The position numbers were made by a program, and so were the translations under genes. A stretch of DNA of 43,875 bases, from assembly GCA_003223515.1 (NCBI GenBank), contig QHVI01000038.1, positions 1-43,875 on the forward strand. Reading direction: 5' to 3'. Under the pieces are notes generated by a model, which had not been told where the DNA came from, made no database searches, and worked only from the letters and a program-made list of their open reading frames with translations. Below, one piece after another: positions 15,178 through 22,427 of this stretch (its first letter is position 1; each line of letters starts with the position of its first letter). The DNA comes from Candidatus Angelobacter sp. Gp1-AA117. Lineage in GTDB: Bacteria > Acidobacteriota > Terriglobia > Terriglobales > Acidobacteriaceae.

Positions 15178-15811
15178 AGAGCCCAAACTCCTGAGGCACA
15201 CATCTGCCTTTAAACCAACAGCAACTCTGTATTTTGGATGATACCTGTGGGCCATGTGCTGTAAGGGTTAAGGTATTTTTAGCGCAAACTACTCAGCCAT
15301 CAGCACTCAGCACTCAGTACTCAGTACTTAGTACTTAGTACTTAGCAATTAGCAATTAGCAATTAGCACTTAGCACTTAGCACTTAGCCCCACTACTGTT
15401 CACTTACGAAAAATGAAGTTACGTGTCAGTGTCGCGCCTACGGCGCTGGCGCATTCTGCACCGGAAAGAGCAAAAAAGAAGCCCGAATTTCGCGAATCTA
15501 CGCGAATCAAAGCAATGGGTAAATGAATATAAATTCGTAAATGGGAAATTTGAGAAGCAGGTTTTCATTTATCCATTTACCAACTTATCCATTTACCCAT
15601 TCTTCCCTGCTCGGATTGCGCTCTAAAAAAAAAAGAGAATGCGCTGAATGCTGAGTGCTGAGTGCCGAGTGCCGAGTGCCGGCTGCACCAGTTCCGGTGA
15701 ATTTCTGTAATTGGAAATTTTTTCTGTAATCCAGAGCTGCCTGCATGAATTTCTTTTAACCTGAATCACCTCACTGGCCGAAAGAGTTAACGGTTTCTAA
15801 ACTGGACAAAG
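15178..15811. other. Intergenic gap full of short tandem and inverted repeats
   Basis: No gene is supported. From 15295 to about 15388 runs a degenerate tandem array of 7-9-mers (CAGCACTCAGCACTCAG, then TACTTAGTACTTAG, then GCAATTAGCAATTAG, then GCACTTAGCACTTAG). From 15643 to 15684 is its reverse complement (GCTGAGTGCTGAGTGCCGAG). Between them are CGCGAATCTACGCGAATC (about 15490-15507) and a GGGTAAATG/CATTTACCCA inverted pair at about 15520-15600. These are the same word families found in other gaps of the window. Confidence 0.7.
15703..15730. promoter_or_regulatory. Possible regulatory site before the RiPP operon (direct repeats)
   Basis: TTCTGTAAT occurs twice (15703-15711 and 15722-15730), 19 bp apart, about two helical turns. 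The first copy lies in a small dyad, AATTTCTGTAATTGGAAATT (15700-15719). Position (80-110 bp upstream of the adaptor gene) and spacing are those of an activator or repressor site. This is pattern only. Confidence 0.3.
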
Positions 15812-16375
15812 ATGCTCTCCCCCGGCATGCGTTCTGAAGATCAAACCCGCTCTGATGCTCTCCCCCTTTTCCGTCCAGAGGCCCTGGCTGAACGGCAGCA
15901 GAAGTTTTACGGCGAGATCCTTCTGATTCGCCCGTTCTCGCTGACATTTTTTTCCTTGCTGGGAACAGCCATTGCCGCCGTGGTGCTGGGTTTTCTTTTG
16001 CTCGGACACTACACCGAAAGAATCCACGTGGTGGGTACCGTTGGAAGTTCTGAACATGAGGCAGAACTTTACGTCCCGCAGCCGGGGCTGGCGCTTCTTC
16101 ATCCTGGAGACCGCATTGTGGTCCGATGTCGGGCCTGTACACTCTCTTCCACCGCCGCACAGAATGCCACCGTCAAGCAGATCAATTCCACCGCCATCAG
16201 TCCTGAAGAAGCAAGCACTCAACTCCACATAACCGCGCCAGACGCAATGTACAAAGTCGTGGTGGCGCTCGCGCCACAAGCAACACCGCCCGGCGGAACC
16301 AGAGTGGAAGCCGATCTGCCTGTGCGGCGCAGGTCGCTGTTGCAATGGCTGTTTGGGAAGGACCACGACGCATGA
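15812..16375 (+). CDS. Very short HlyD-like membrane fusion/adaptor protein of the RiPP exporter
   Basis: 187 aa. The N-terminus LFRPEALAERQQKFYGEILL followed by a membrane segment (LTFFSLLGTAIAAVVLGFLL) is the characteristic start of HlyD-family adaptors that pair with C39-peptidase ABC exporters. The following IHVVGTVGS and ELYVPQPGLALLHPGDRI look like the barrel/lipoyl half-motifs. The long coiled-coil hairpin and the second barrel of normal adaptors (about 350-450 aa) are missing; the protein goes quickly to a basic C-terminus. It overlaps the exporter gene by four bases (ATGA). MRSEDQTRS at 15827 is an alternative start. It may be a minimal adaptor or a degenerated one. Confidence 0.75.
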   Translation: MLSPGMRSEDQTRSDALPLFRPEALAERQQKFYGEILLIRPFSLTFFSLLGTAIAAVVLGFLLLGHYTERIHVVGTVGSSEHEAELYVPQPGLALLHPGDRIVVRCRACTLSSTAAQNATVKQINSTAISPEEASTQLHITAPDAMYKVVVALAPQATPPGGTRVEADLPVRRRSLLQWLFGKDHDA

Positions 16376-18546
16376 ATCTCTTCAGCAGACTGCGGTGGTC
16401 CCGGACCAGGCTCCCGGTGATCTTTCAGAGCGAAGCAGCGGAGTGCGGACTGGCCTGCCTGGCGATGATTTCCGGCTACTATGGCAAGCGCATTGATTTA
16501 CCTGCGCTGCGGCAGCGATTCAGCATTTCGCTGCGGGGCACTTCTCTGGCTCATATTTTGCGATTCGCCGACCGGCTCGAACTCACCGGAAGGCCTTTGC
16601 GGGTGGAGCTCGAAGACCTTGCTTACCTGCAAACCCCGTGCATCCTGCACTGGGACATGAACCACTTCGTCGTGCTGCGGGAAGCAAACCAAAAACAGGT
16701 GATCCTCCACGATCCATCGCTGGGCGTGAGGAAGATGAGCTATGCGGAAGCCAGCCGCCACTTTACCGGAGTTGCGCTGGAGCTCACGCCTACACCGGCC
16801 TTTACTTCTGCAGATGAAGCACGGCCTCTGCGGCTGAGCCACCTTACAGGAAGAATCGTCGGGCTGAAACGGGCGCTGGGCCAGATTTTCATGCTCGCAT
16901 CTGCACTGGAGCTGTTTGCCATCATCAGCCCCCTGTTCCTGCAACTGGCCGTGGATAAAGTAGTTTCCGCCTACGATCACAGCCTGTTGATGACGCTGGG
17001 AATCGGGTTCATGCTGCTGGTGGGCCTGCAGGCTTTGTTGAGCGGGCTTCGCAGTTGGTCAACGCTTTACTACGGCACGTCGTTGAAGCTGCAATGGTAC
17101 TCGAATCTCTTTGCTCATCTCGTGCGCCTGCCGGTTTCATTTTTTGAGAAACGCTTCTTCGGCGACATGATCTCCCGCTTTGAAGCAGCGGAAAACATCC
17201 AGAGAACACTGACCAACAACTTCATCGAGGCGCTGCTGGATGGCCTGATCTCGATCTTCATGCTGGTGGTGATGTTCTTTTACAGCCCCAGGCTGGCCCT
17301 GGTGGTGCTGGGATGCCTGGCGGTTTATGTAGTTCTGAGAAACCTCGCTTATCAGCCGCTGCGCACCTCCATGGAAGACCAGATCATGAGCATGTCACGC
17401 CAGCAGACCTTCTTTCTGGAGACCTTGCGCGGCATCCGCACCATCAAGACCTTCGGGCGCGAAGACAACCGCAAAACCCGCTGGATGAACCTTCTGGTCA
17501 CCACCACCAATGCGCAGGTGGCCACCGAAAAGCTGAACATCATCTTCAAAACCGCCAACACGCTGATCTTCGGTATTCAATCGGTGGTGGTTATATGGCT
17601 GGGAGTGATGCTGGTGCTGAACGGACGATTCACGGTGGGCATGCTCTTTGCCTTTGTGGCTTACCAGGAGCAGTTCAAATTCCGGGTAGCTACGCTGGTG
17701 GACCGCATGTTTGATTTCCGCATGCTGTCTCTGCAGATGCAGCGGCTCTCAGACATCGTCTCAGAGAAGCCTGAAACTATGGCGTTCGAGCTTCCCGACT
17801 CCGCGCCTGCGGATGCATCGATCGAAATCAAGTCTCTGCATTTCCGCTATTCGGAAGCCGAGCCCTGGCTTCTGCGGGACATCAATCTGCGCATACAACC
17901 AGGCGAATGTGTGGCCATTGTCGGCCCTTCCGGCGCGGGCAAATCCACGCTGCTGAAACTGATGGCCGGGCTGCTGCAGCCGCAGATTGGGGACGTGATC
18001 ATCGATGGACATTCCGTGTGCGCCAGCCGCGCCGCCATCCTGGGCAAGGTTGGATTTGTTTTACAGGACGATTCCCTGTTTACAGGAACCATTGCCGAGA
18101 ATATTGCCTTTGCCGCCGACGATGCGGATATGGCCAGGGTGGAAGAGTGCGCCCGGCTGGCCTGCCTGCACGACGACATCCTGTCCATGCCCATGAGTTA
18201 CAACACGCTGATCGGAGACATGGGGAATGCTTTGTCCGGCGGACAGCAGCAGCGGCTTTTGCTGGCGCGCGCTCTTTATCAGCAACCCTCCATCCTGATT
18301 CTCGATGAGGCTACGAGTCATCTGGATGTTCCCACGGAGCAGCGCATTGCTTCCATGTTGGCCGAGCTGCGCATGACCAGGGTATTTGCCGCACACCGTC
18401 CGGACACCATTGCCATTGCCGACCGCGTGATTACTCTCACGCGCTTCGGAACTTTGCACAGCATGGAGAAGGAGACAGCCAATGAACCCACGGATAAAGT
18501 TGGGAAAGGAGAGGAGTATTCGGGCGCATTGACGCCGAAAAACTAG
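16372..18546 (+). CDS. C39-peptidase-containing ABC exporter for the RiPP
   Basis: 724 aa from ATG 16372, overlapping the adaptor stop. The peptidase C39 domain (about 1-130) has oxyanion Gln19 and catalytic Cys25 in FQSEAAECGLACLAM, His98 in WDMNHFVVL and Asp114 in HDPSLG, so it looks active. Six membrane helices follow (about 160-430), then a nucleotide-binding domain with Walker A GPSGAGKSTLL, signature ALSGGQQQRLLLARAL, and Walker B ILILDEATSHLD with its H-loop AAHRPDT. Such exporters cleave double-glycine leaders and export the core. The five precursors that follow have GA/GG motifs, which fits. The C-terminal tail (MEKETANEPTDKVGKG) is unrelated to the domain. Confidence 0.95.
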   Translation: MNLFSRLRWSRTRLPVIFQSEAAECGLACLAMISGYYGKRIDLPALRQRFSISLRGTSLAHILRFADRLELTGRPLRVELEDLAYLQTPCILHWDMNHFVVLREANQKQVILHDPSLGVRKMSYAEASRHFTGVALELTPTPAFTSADEARPLRLSHLTGRIVGLKRALGQIFMLASALELFAIISPLFLQLAVDKVVSAYDHSLLMTLGIGFMLLVGLQALLSGLRSWSTLYYGTSLKLQWYSNLFAHLVRLPVSFFEKRFFGDMISRFEAAENIQRTLTNNFIEALLDGLISIFMLVVMFFYSPRLALVVLGCLAVYVVLRNLAYQPLRTSMEDQIMSMSRQQTFFLETLRGIRTIKTFGREDNRKTRWMNLLVTTTNAQVATEKLNIIFKTANTLIFGIQSVVVIWLGVMLVLNGRFTVGMLFAFVAYQEQFKFRVATLVDRMFDFRMLSLQMQRLSDIVSEKPETMAFELPDSAPADASIEIKSLHFRYSEAEPWLLRDINLRIQPGECVAIVGPSGAGKSTLLKLMAGLLQPQIGDVIIDGHSVCASRAAILGKVGFVLQDDSLFTGTIAENIAFAADDADMARVEECARLACLHDDILSMPMSYNTLIGDMGNALSGGQQQRLLLARALYQQPSILILDEATSHLDVPTEQRIASMLAELRMTRVFAAHRPDTIAIADRVITLTRFGTLHSMEKETANEPTDKVGKGEEYSGALTPKN

Positions 18547-18629
18547 CGTGGCGTCTCTTAAAGAGATTTACAAATATTCCATTTGCCTGGACTGAAGAAG
18601 GCCATAACCAACGATACGAAAGGAAATAT

Positions 18630-18782
18630 ATGGACAATCAGGACAACAGAGTGCTTAACCGTCTTGGCGCACGCATACTCACCGAAGAAGAAGTCAAGGT
18701 GGTGAGCGGCGCTATTGTCACCGCCACTAAGTGCACCATCGGTGTTACCGGAAAAATAGATGGTGATCCTCACGAGTGCTAG
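18630..18782 (+). CDS. Graspetide-like RiPP precursor 1
   Basis: 50 codons, ATG 18630 with GAAAGGA upstream. The leader reads DNRVLNRLGARILTEEEVKV followed by VSGA, a double-glycine-type site. The core IVTATKCTIGVTGKIDGDPHEC contains in order T-x-C-T (TKCT), DGD, and the C-terminal Glu-Cys shared by all five precursors. It lies directly after the exporter and before ligase 1, the only precursor upstream of a ligase. Too short for routine gene callers, but conservation with the four others is decisive. Confidence 0.9.
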   Translation: MDNQDNRVLNRLGARILTEEEVKVVSGAIVTATKCTIGVTGKIDGDPHEC

Positions 18783-18794
18783 CAGGACCTCAGC

Positions 18795-18823
18795 CCTGAA
18801 GCGGGACCCAGTTCCGCTTCAGG
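18795..18823 (+). promoter_or_regulatory. Intercistronic stem-loop after precursor 1
   Basis: A perfect 10-bp stem CCTGAAGCGG / CCGCTTCAGG encloses a 9-base loop. No T-run follows, so it is not a standard terminator. It ends 18 bp before the start of ligase 1 and may act as an RNA stabiliser or partial attenuator that keeps precursor mRNA more abundant than ligase mRNA. Confidence 0.6.
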
Positions 18824-18841
18824 CCATCAAGAGGAGTACCA

Positions 18842-19945
18842 ATGAAGATCATTATTTTGTCTCCGGACGACGACAACCACACAGCTCCCATCCAATGGGC
18901 TTTAGAGAAAGCCGGATACACAGTTGCGTGCTGGATGGGGCTGGCATGGACCGAGGCGGAGCAGGCGTCCCTGCGTTTTGGCAGGCAAACAAGAGTCGCG
19001 CTTGGTCCGCATATCGTAGAGCCGGGCGATGTGGTGTGGATTCGCCGGCCGGAGCTGCCCGCTGCCAATCCGAATGTTTCAGAGGCAGACCGGAAGTTCG
19101 CTGAACTGGAATATCGTGGCTTCTACCACTCCATTGCCTACGTGCTGGAAAAACTGCCGGTGTGGGTCATCAATCGATACAGTTTCTCGCGATTCATCAT
19201 TCACAAAGCCGTTCAACTGGTGATTGCAGGCGAGTGCGGCCTGAAGGTGGCTGAGACCCTGATGTCGAATTCACCGGCGCCGGTGAGAGATTTTGTCGCG
19301 AACAACCCGCACCGGGTGATCTGCAAGGCATTCACGCAACACGTGTGGGAAAGATCCGATCATACGGTCGCAGTGACTGAAACATTCGAACTGCAGCGAG
19401 ACCGGCTGCCGCGCGACGAGGTGCTCACCTATGCTCCCGCCATCTATCAGGACCTGATCGAGAAGCAGTTTGACGTGCGCATGGTGATCATGGGCTGTCA
19501 TGTGTATTCCTATGCGCTCCACAACCCTGAAGGTTCGCTGGACTGGCGGCAGGACGCGGGGCAGAGGAGAATCCGGGTAGACCGCATCGCCACTCCGCCG
19601 GAGATTGAAAGAGCCGTATTGGCGTTTACGCAGGAAACCGGTATTTGCTTTGGCTCGCTCGACTTTGCCGTGGACCGGCAGGGAGAGTGGTGGTTTCTTG
19701 AGATCAATGAGCAAGGCCAGTTCCTGTGGCTTGATCAGTTCAATCCAGAGCTGAAAGTGCAGGAGAAATTCTGCGCCTTCATCACCGCGCCCCAGGGCTC
19801 TACCGAGCCGCTGGAGAAACGTGAAGGATTATTTCCGCCACTGGCTGAATACGAGGAGTTAGTGCTCAGAAAAGAGCTTCCTCCTGTGGACATAAAGGTT
19901 AGTGGCAGTGCCGGTTCCATGGCATTTGTCTCCAGTGAAGGATGA
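18842..19945 (+). CDS. ATP-grasp ligase 1 (MvdD-like graspetide synthetase)
   Basis: 367 aa with GAGGAG before ATG. The N-terminus KIIILSPDDDNHTAPIQWAL and WIRRPELP match the pre-ATP-grasp domain of MvdD/MvdC-type peptide ligases. The ATP-grasp part has a Lys in VICKAFTQHVW, FDVRMVIMG, and the metal-binding end SLDFAVDRQGEWWFLEINEQ plus GQFLWLDQF (family E-I-N-x-x-G-Q). These enzymes phosphorylate Asp/Glu side chains of the core and let Thr, Ser or Lys attack, giving omega-ester or amide macrocycles. It is paralogous to ligase 2 over its whole length. The C-terminal 50 residues diverge. Confidence 0.92.
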   Translation: MKIIILSPDDDNHTAPIQWALEKAGYTVACWMGLAWTEAEQASLRFGRQTRVALGPHIVEPGDVVWIRRPELPAANPNVSEADRKFAELEYRGFYHSIAYVLEKLPVWVINRYSFSRFIIHKAVQLVIAGECGLKVAETLMSNSPAPVRDFVANNPHRVICKAFTQHVWERSDHTVAVTETFELQRDRLPRDEVLTYAPAIYQDLIEKQFDVRMVIMGCHVYSYALHNPEGSLDWRQDAGQRRIRVDRIATPPEIERAVLAFTQETGICFGSLDFAVDRQGEWWFLEINEQGQFLWLDQFNPELKVQEKFCAFITAPQGSTEPLEKREGLFPPLAEYEELVLRKELPPVDIKVSGSAGSMAFVSSEG

Positions 19946-20023
19946 GGGAATCAGTGTTTTGCAGGGATCCGCGGAATTGCCATGGGATAAGAGAAGGCCA
20001 TTTCAATTCAAGGAGAACTTGTA

Positions 20024-20191
20024 ATGAATAACAACAGAGTCCTCAGCCGCATGGGTGCCCGCGAACTGAGCAAAGAAGAAGTGGATGAGGTCATGGGTGC
20101 ATCGTGCCATAAACAACCATGCACATTGACCGTGTGTACGATCGATTCAACTGGAGCTCGCGATGGCGATGTGAGCCTCGGAGAATGCTAA
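20024..20191 (+). CDS. Graspetide-like RiPP precursor 2
   Basis: 55 codons, ATG 20024 with AAGGAGAA nine bases upstream. Leader NNRVLSRMGARELSKEEVDE followed by VMGA. Core SCHKQPCTLTVCTIDSTGAR then DGDVSLGEC: this core has two extra cysteines (CHKQPC) before the shared T-x-C-T, then DGD and the terminal GEC. It is the first of four precursors in the gap between the two ligases. Confidence 0.92.
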   Translation: MNNNRVLSRMGARELSKEEVDEVMGASCHKQPCTLTVCTIDSTGARDGDVSLGEC

Positions 20192-20202
20192 ACCTCAACC
20201 CC

Positions 20203-20227
20203 ATGCGCGCCGCTCAGCGGCGCGCAT
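20203..20227 (+). promoter_or_regulatory. Intercistronic stem-loop after precursor 2
   Basis: A perfect 11-bp GC-rich stem, ATGCGCGCCGC / GCGGCGCGCAT, with a 3-base loop TCA, 11 bp after the stop. There is no T-run, so it is probably an RNA-stability or pausing element rather than a full terminator. Confidence 0.65.
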
Positions 20228-20303
20228 CGCTCCTGATCTGCAGAAGAACCGGATCATCCGGTAAAGGGTGAAGGCGATCACAAGTAATGTAAAGGAGAAC
20301 TTA

Positions 20304-20477
20304 ATGTCGAACCAGAATGACAGAGTCGTTAGCCGTGTGGGCGCGCGTGAACTCACCTGGGAAGAAGCAACTCGCGTCAGTGGTGCGCGTGGTGCAATTG
20401 GTACAGACACCGTCTGTACTCTTCCCTCAACTACCAACCCCAAAGGGGATGGCGACCAGTTCCTGGGTGAATGCTGA
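20304..20477 (+). CDS. Graspetide-like RiPP precursor 3
   Basis: 57 codons from ATG 20304, preceded by AAGGAGAA; the frame opens earlier at 20268 but that start lies before the ribosome site. Leader NDRVVSRVGARELTWEEATR then VSGARGA. The core is the longest in the set: TDTVCTLPSTTNPKG, then DGDQFLGEC. It keeps T-x-C-T (TVCT), DGD and GEC at the end. Its leader is the most divergent (EEATRVSGA in place of EEIxxVxGA), and a Gly-Ala recurs three residues later. Confidence 0.92.
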   Translation: MSNQNDRVVSRVGARELTWEEATRVSGARGAIGTDTVCTLPSTTNPKGDGDQFLGEC

Positions 20478-20544
20478 CCTTAGTGCCGCTGCGCCGGCAG
20501 TGGACGAACGGAGTTGTTCCACCAAATAAGCAAAGGAGAAAACA

Positions 20545-20700
20545 ATGTCGAACGACAAACAAAATAGAGTACTCAGCCGTCAGACCGCTCGTGAGTTGAC
20601 CCAGAAAGAGATCGAAGGCGTGGGCGGTGCAATGCGCACACTTACCGCCTGCACCTTTGACGAGCAGTTTGGCAAAGACGGTGACATTGGCGAGTGCTAA
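20545..20700 (+). CDS. Graspetide-like RiPP precursor 4
   Basis: 51 codons, ATG 20545 preceded by AAGGAGAA. Leader QNRVLSRQTARELTQKEIEG then VGGA, a classical double-glycine-type site. Core MRTLTACTFDEQFGKDGD then IGEC, with T-A-C-T, DGD and the terminal EC. Leader and core start (G-G-A-x-R-T-L-T) are almost those of precursor 5, so these two are the most recent duplicates. Confidence 0.93.
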   Translation: MSNDKQNRVLSRQTARELTQKEIEGVGGAMRTLTACTFDEQFGKDGDIGEC

Positions 20701-20707
20701 CTGATTG

Positions 20708-20736
20708 TGAGGAAGCAGCGATAAGCCGCTTCCTCA
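20708..20736 (+). promoter_or_regulatory. Intercistronic stem-loop after precursor 4
   Basis: A 9-bp perfect stem TGAGGAAGC / GCTTCCTCA, extendable by two pairs across one mismatch, starting seven bases after the stop. No T-run. It is the same type of element as those after precursors 1, 2 and 5. Confidence 0.6.
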
Positions 20737-20831
20737 TTCCGCACCATCAAGAGACACTTTTCTGCTCCACAACTCCGGTTGATGGCTGCCGAAATGGTGG
20801 AGTTTGATCTGCATTTGAAAGGAGAAAAAAC

Positions 20832-20984
20832 ATGTCAGACAAGAAACCCGAGAGAGTGCTGAGCCGCCGCACGGCCCGCGAACTGAGCCAGGAAGAGATC
20901 AAAGGAGTGGGTGGGGCTCTCCGTACCCTCACGCTTTGTTCCTTCGGCCCCAAGGGCCCGGACGGAGACATTAACGAGTGCTAA
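20832..20984 (+). CDS. Graspetide-like RiPP precursor 5
   Basis: 50 codons, ATG 20832 preceded by AAAGGAGAA. Leader PERVLSRRTARELSQEEIKG then VGGA. Core LRTLTLCSFGPKGPDGD then INEC. Here the residue after Cys is Ser in place of Thr, supporting a need for a hydroxyl at that position. DGD and the C-terminal Glu-Cys are kept. It is followed by the hairpin and ligase 2. Confidence 0.93.
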   Translation: MSDKKPERVLSRRTARELSQEEIKGVGGALRTLTLCSFGPKGPDGDINEC

Positions 20985-20986
20985 CC

Positions 20987-21026
20987 GGTACAAAGGGACG
21001 GCCTCAATCCAGGCTGTCCCTGGTAC
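20987..21026 (+). promoter_or_regulatory. Intercistronic stem-loop between precursor 5 and ligase 2
   Basis: GGTAC..GGGACGGCCT pairs with AGGCTGTCCCTGGTAC as an interrupted stem of about 14 pairs around CAATCC. It ends 22 bp before ATG 21049. No T-run follows. Confidence 0.55.
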
Positions 21027-21048
21027 TGCATTCAATGGAGAAAAACAG

Positions 21049-22146
21049 ATGAAAATCATCATTGTGGCGCCCGAGCATGATAACCACACAGCCCCCCTCA
21101 AGTGGGCCCTGGAAGGCGCCGGCTATGAAGTCGCGTGCTGGCCAGGCCTGGCATGGCGGGAGCACGAACAGGCTTCCCTCCTCTTTGAGGACGAAACCAG
21201 GATGACTCTGGGCCCCCATACGGTTGAAAAAGGCGATGTGGTCTGGGTCAGGCGGCCGGAACAGCCGGCACATCATCCCAAAGTCTGCGAGGCCGACGTA
21301 AAGTTTGCCGAGACCGAATACCGCTCCTTCAATTACTGCATTATGTTCCTGCTGGAAAAAATGGGAGTGTGGTGCATCAATAAGTACACGGCTTCGCGCA
21401 TGATCAACAACAAATCAGTACAACTGCTGCTGGCCCGCAGTTGCGGACTGCGCGTCCCTAAGGCGCTGATGTCGAACTCGCCCCAGGCGGTGCGCGAGTT
21501 CATGGAGCGGCACCGGCACAATCCCACTATCTGCAAGCAGTTCATGCCTCACATCTGGCAGAAGGATGAGACCCGCGGCATCGCCGTGACGGAGGCCTTC
21601 CAATTGACGGGCGAGCAGTTGCCTGCTGACGAGGTGCTGACCTATGCGCCCGGGATCTACCAGGACATGGTGGTCAAGCAATTCGACGTGCGCATGGTGC
21701 TGCTGGGAAATCGTGTTTATTCCTATTCATTGCGCACCCCCAAAGGCTCTCTCGACTGGCGACAGGATGCAGGACAGGGCCACATCGAGGTAGAGTTCAT
21801 TGCTACGCCTCCAGAGGTGGAAAAAGGAGTGCTGGAATTTGCGCAGCAGTCTGGCGTGTGCTTTGGTTCGCTGGATTTCGCCGTGGATTATGAGGGCCAG
21901 TGGTGGTTCCTGGAAATCAACGAGCAGGGACAGTTCCTGTGGCTCGACCAGTTCAACCACAATTTGAAAGTGCAGGAGAAGTTCTGCGCTTTCATCACCG
22001 CGCCTGAAGGCAGCACCGAACCTTTGGAAAAAAGAGAAGGCTTGTTCCGCGGCCTGCCGGAATACGAGAGACTGCTCGAGAATAATGAAGTGCCGGCCCC
22101 AGCGCCACCATCGCCGGTGTCTCCGTACATCTCGAAAGAGCCGTGA
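21049..22146 (+). CDS. ATP-grasp ligase 2 (MvdD-like graspetide synthetase)
   Basis: 365 aa from ATG 21049 (MKIIIVAPEHDNHTAPLKWA), with GGAG before it; the frame extends back into precursor 5 but that part is not used. Motifs parallel ligase 1: WVRRPEQP, TICKQFMPHIW, FDVRMVLLG, GSLDFAVDYEGQWWFLEINE and QGQFLWLDQF. The acceptor/ATP site is therefore intact. Two complete ligases recall the microviridin pair (ester-forming MvdD-type and amide-forming MvdC-type), but here both are about equally similar to one another and which bond each makes cannot be read. It is the last gene of the operon. Confidence 0.92.
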   Translation: MKIIIVAPEHDNHTAPLKWALEGAGYEVACWPGLAWREHEQASLLFEDETRMTLGPHTVEKGDVVWVRRPEQPAHHPKVCEADVKFAETEYRSFNYCIMFLLEKMGVWCINKYTASRMINNKSVQLLLARSCGLRVPKALMSNSPQAVREFMERHRHNPTICKQFMPHIWQKDETRGIAVTEAFQLTGEQLPADEVLTYAPGIYQDMVVKQFDVRMVLLGNRVYSYSLRTPKGSLDWRQDAGQGHIEVEFIATPPEVEKGVLEFAQQSGVCFGSLDFAVDYEGQWWFLEINEQGQFLWLDQFNHNLKVQEKFCAFITAPEGSTEPLEKREGLFRGLPEYERLLENNEVPAPAPPSPVSPYISKEP

Positions 22147-22178
22147 ACAGCTTCAACCGCAGAGAACGCAGGGAAGAT

Positions 22179-22279
22179 TGGGTAAATGGGTAATTTGGTA
22201 AATGGGTAATTCAATCACAAAGAAAGGCATCTTCATTCCTATAATTTACCCATTTACCAAATTACTCATTTACCCATTT
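22179..22279. repeat. Long inverted repeat of GGTAAATG words after the RiPP operon
   Basis: The left arm (22179-22212, built of GGGTAAATGGGTAATTT and GGTAAATGGGTAATT) and the right arm (22242-22279) are complementary over about 34 bases with few mismatches and would form a long hairpin 32 bp after ligase 2. The same word occurs near 15520-15600 and 26202-26225. It could stop transcription or protect the operon's 3' end; no T-run is present. Confidence 0.6.
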
Positions 22280-22427
22280 CCTTGGCGTTCCCTGCCCTAA
22301 AAATAGCTGCCCTAAAAATAGCTGGGTGCTTACGGTGGATACCTTAACCCGAAGCGCAATTTTCATGTTTTCTGGGTGGGACGTTAGTCCCATGTCCGAC
22401 TGCGGTAAAAAAATGAAACTTTCCCTC

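Noticed and set aside
15295-15390. CRISPR-like tandem array
   Set aside because: Units are 7-9 bp and contiguous without spacers, and no cas gene is present.
18630-20984. Microviridin or lanthipeptide precursors
   Set aside because: No PFFARFL leader and no TxKYPSD core; no LanM, LanB or LanC-like gene nearby. The ATP-grasp ligases fit only the wider graspetide class.
20911-21048. N-terminal extension of ligase 2 into precursor 5
   Set aside because: The ligase family begins at KIII(V/L)xPxxDNHTA, a ribosome site precedes ATG 21049, and the upstream part is the other frame of precursor 5 and the hairpin.
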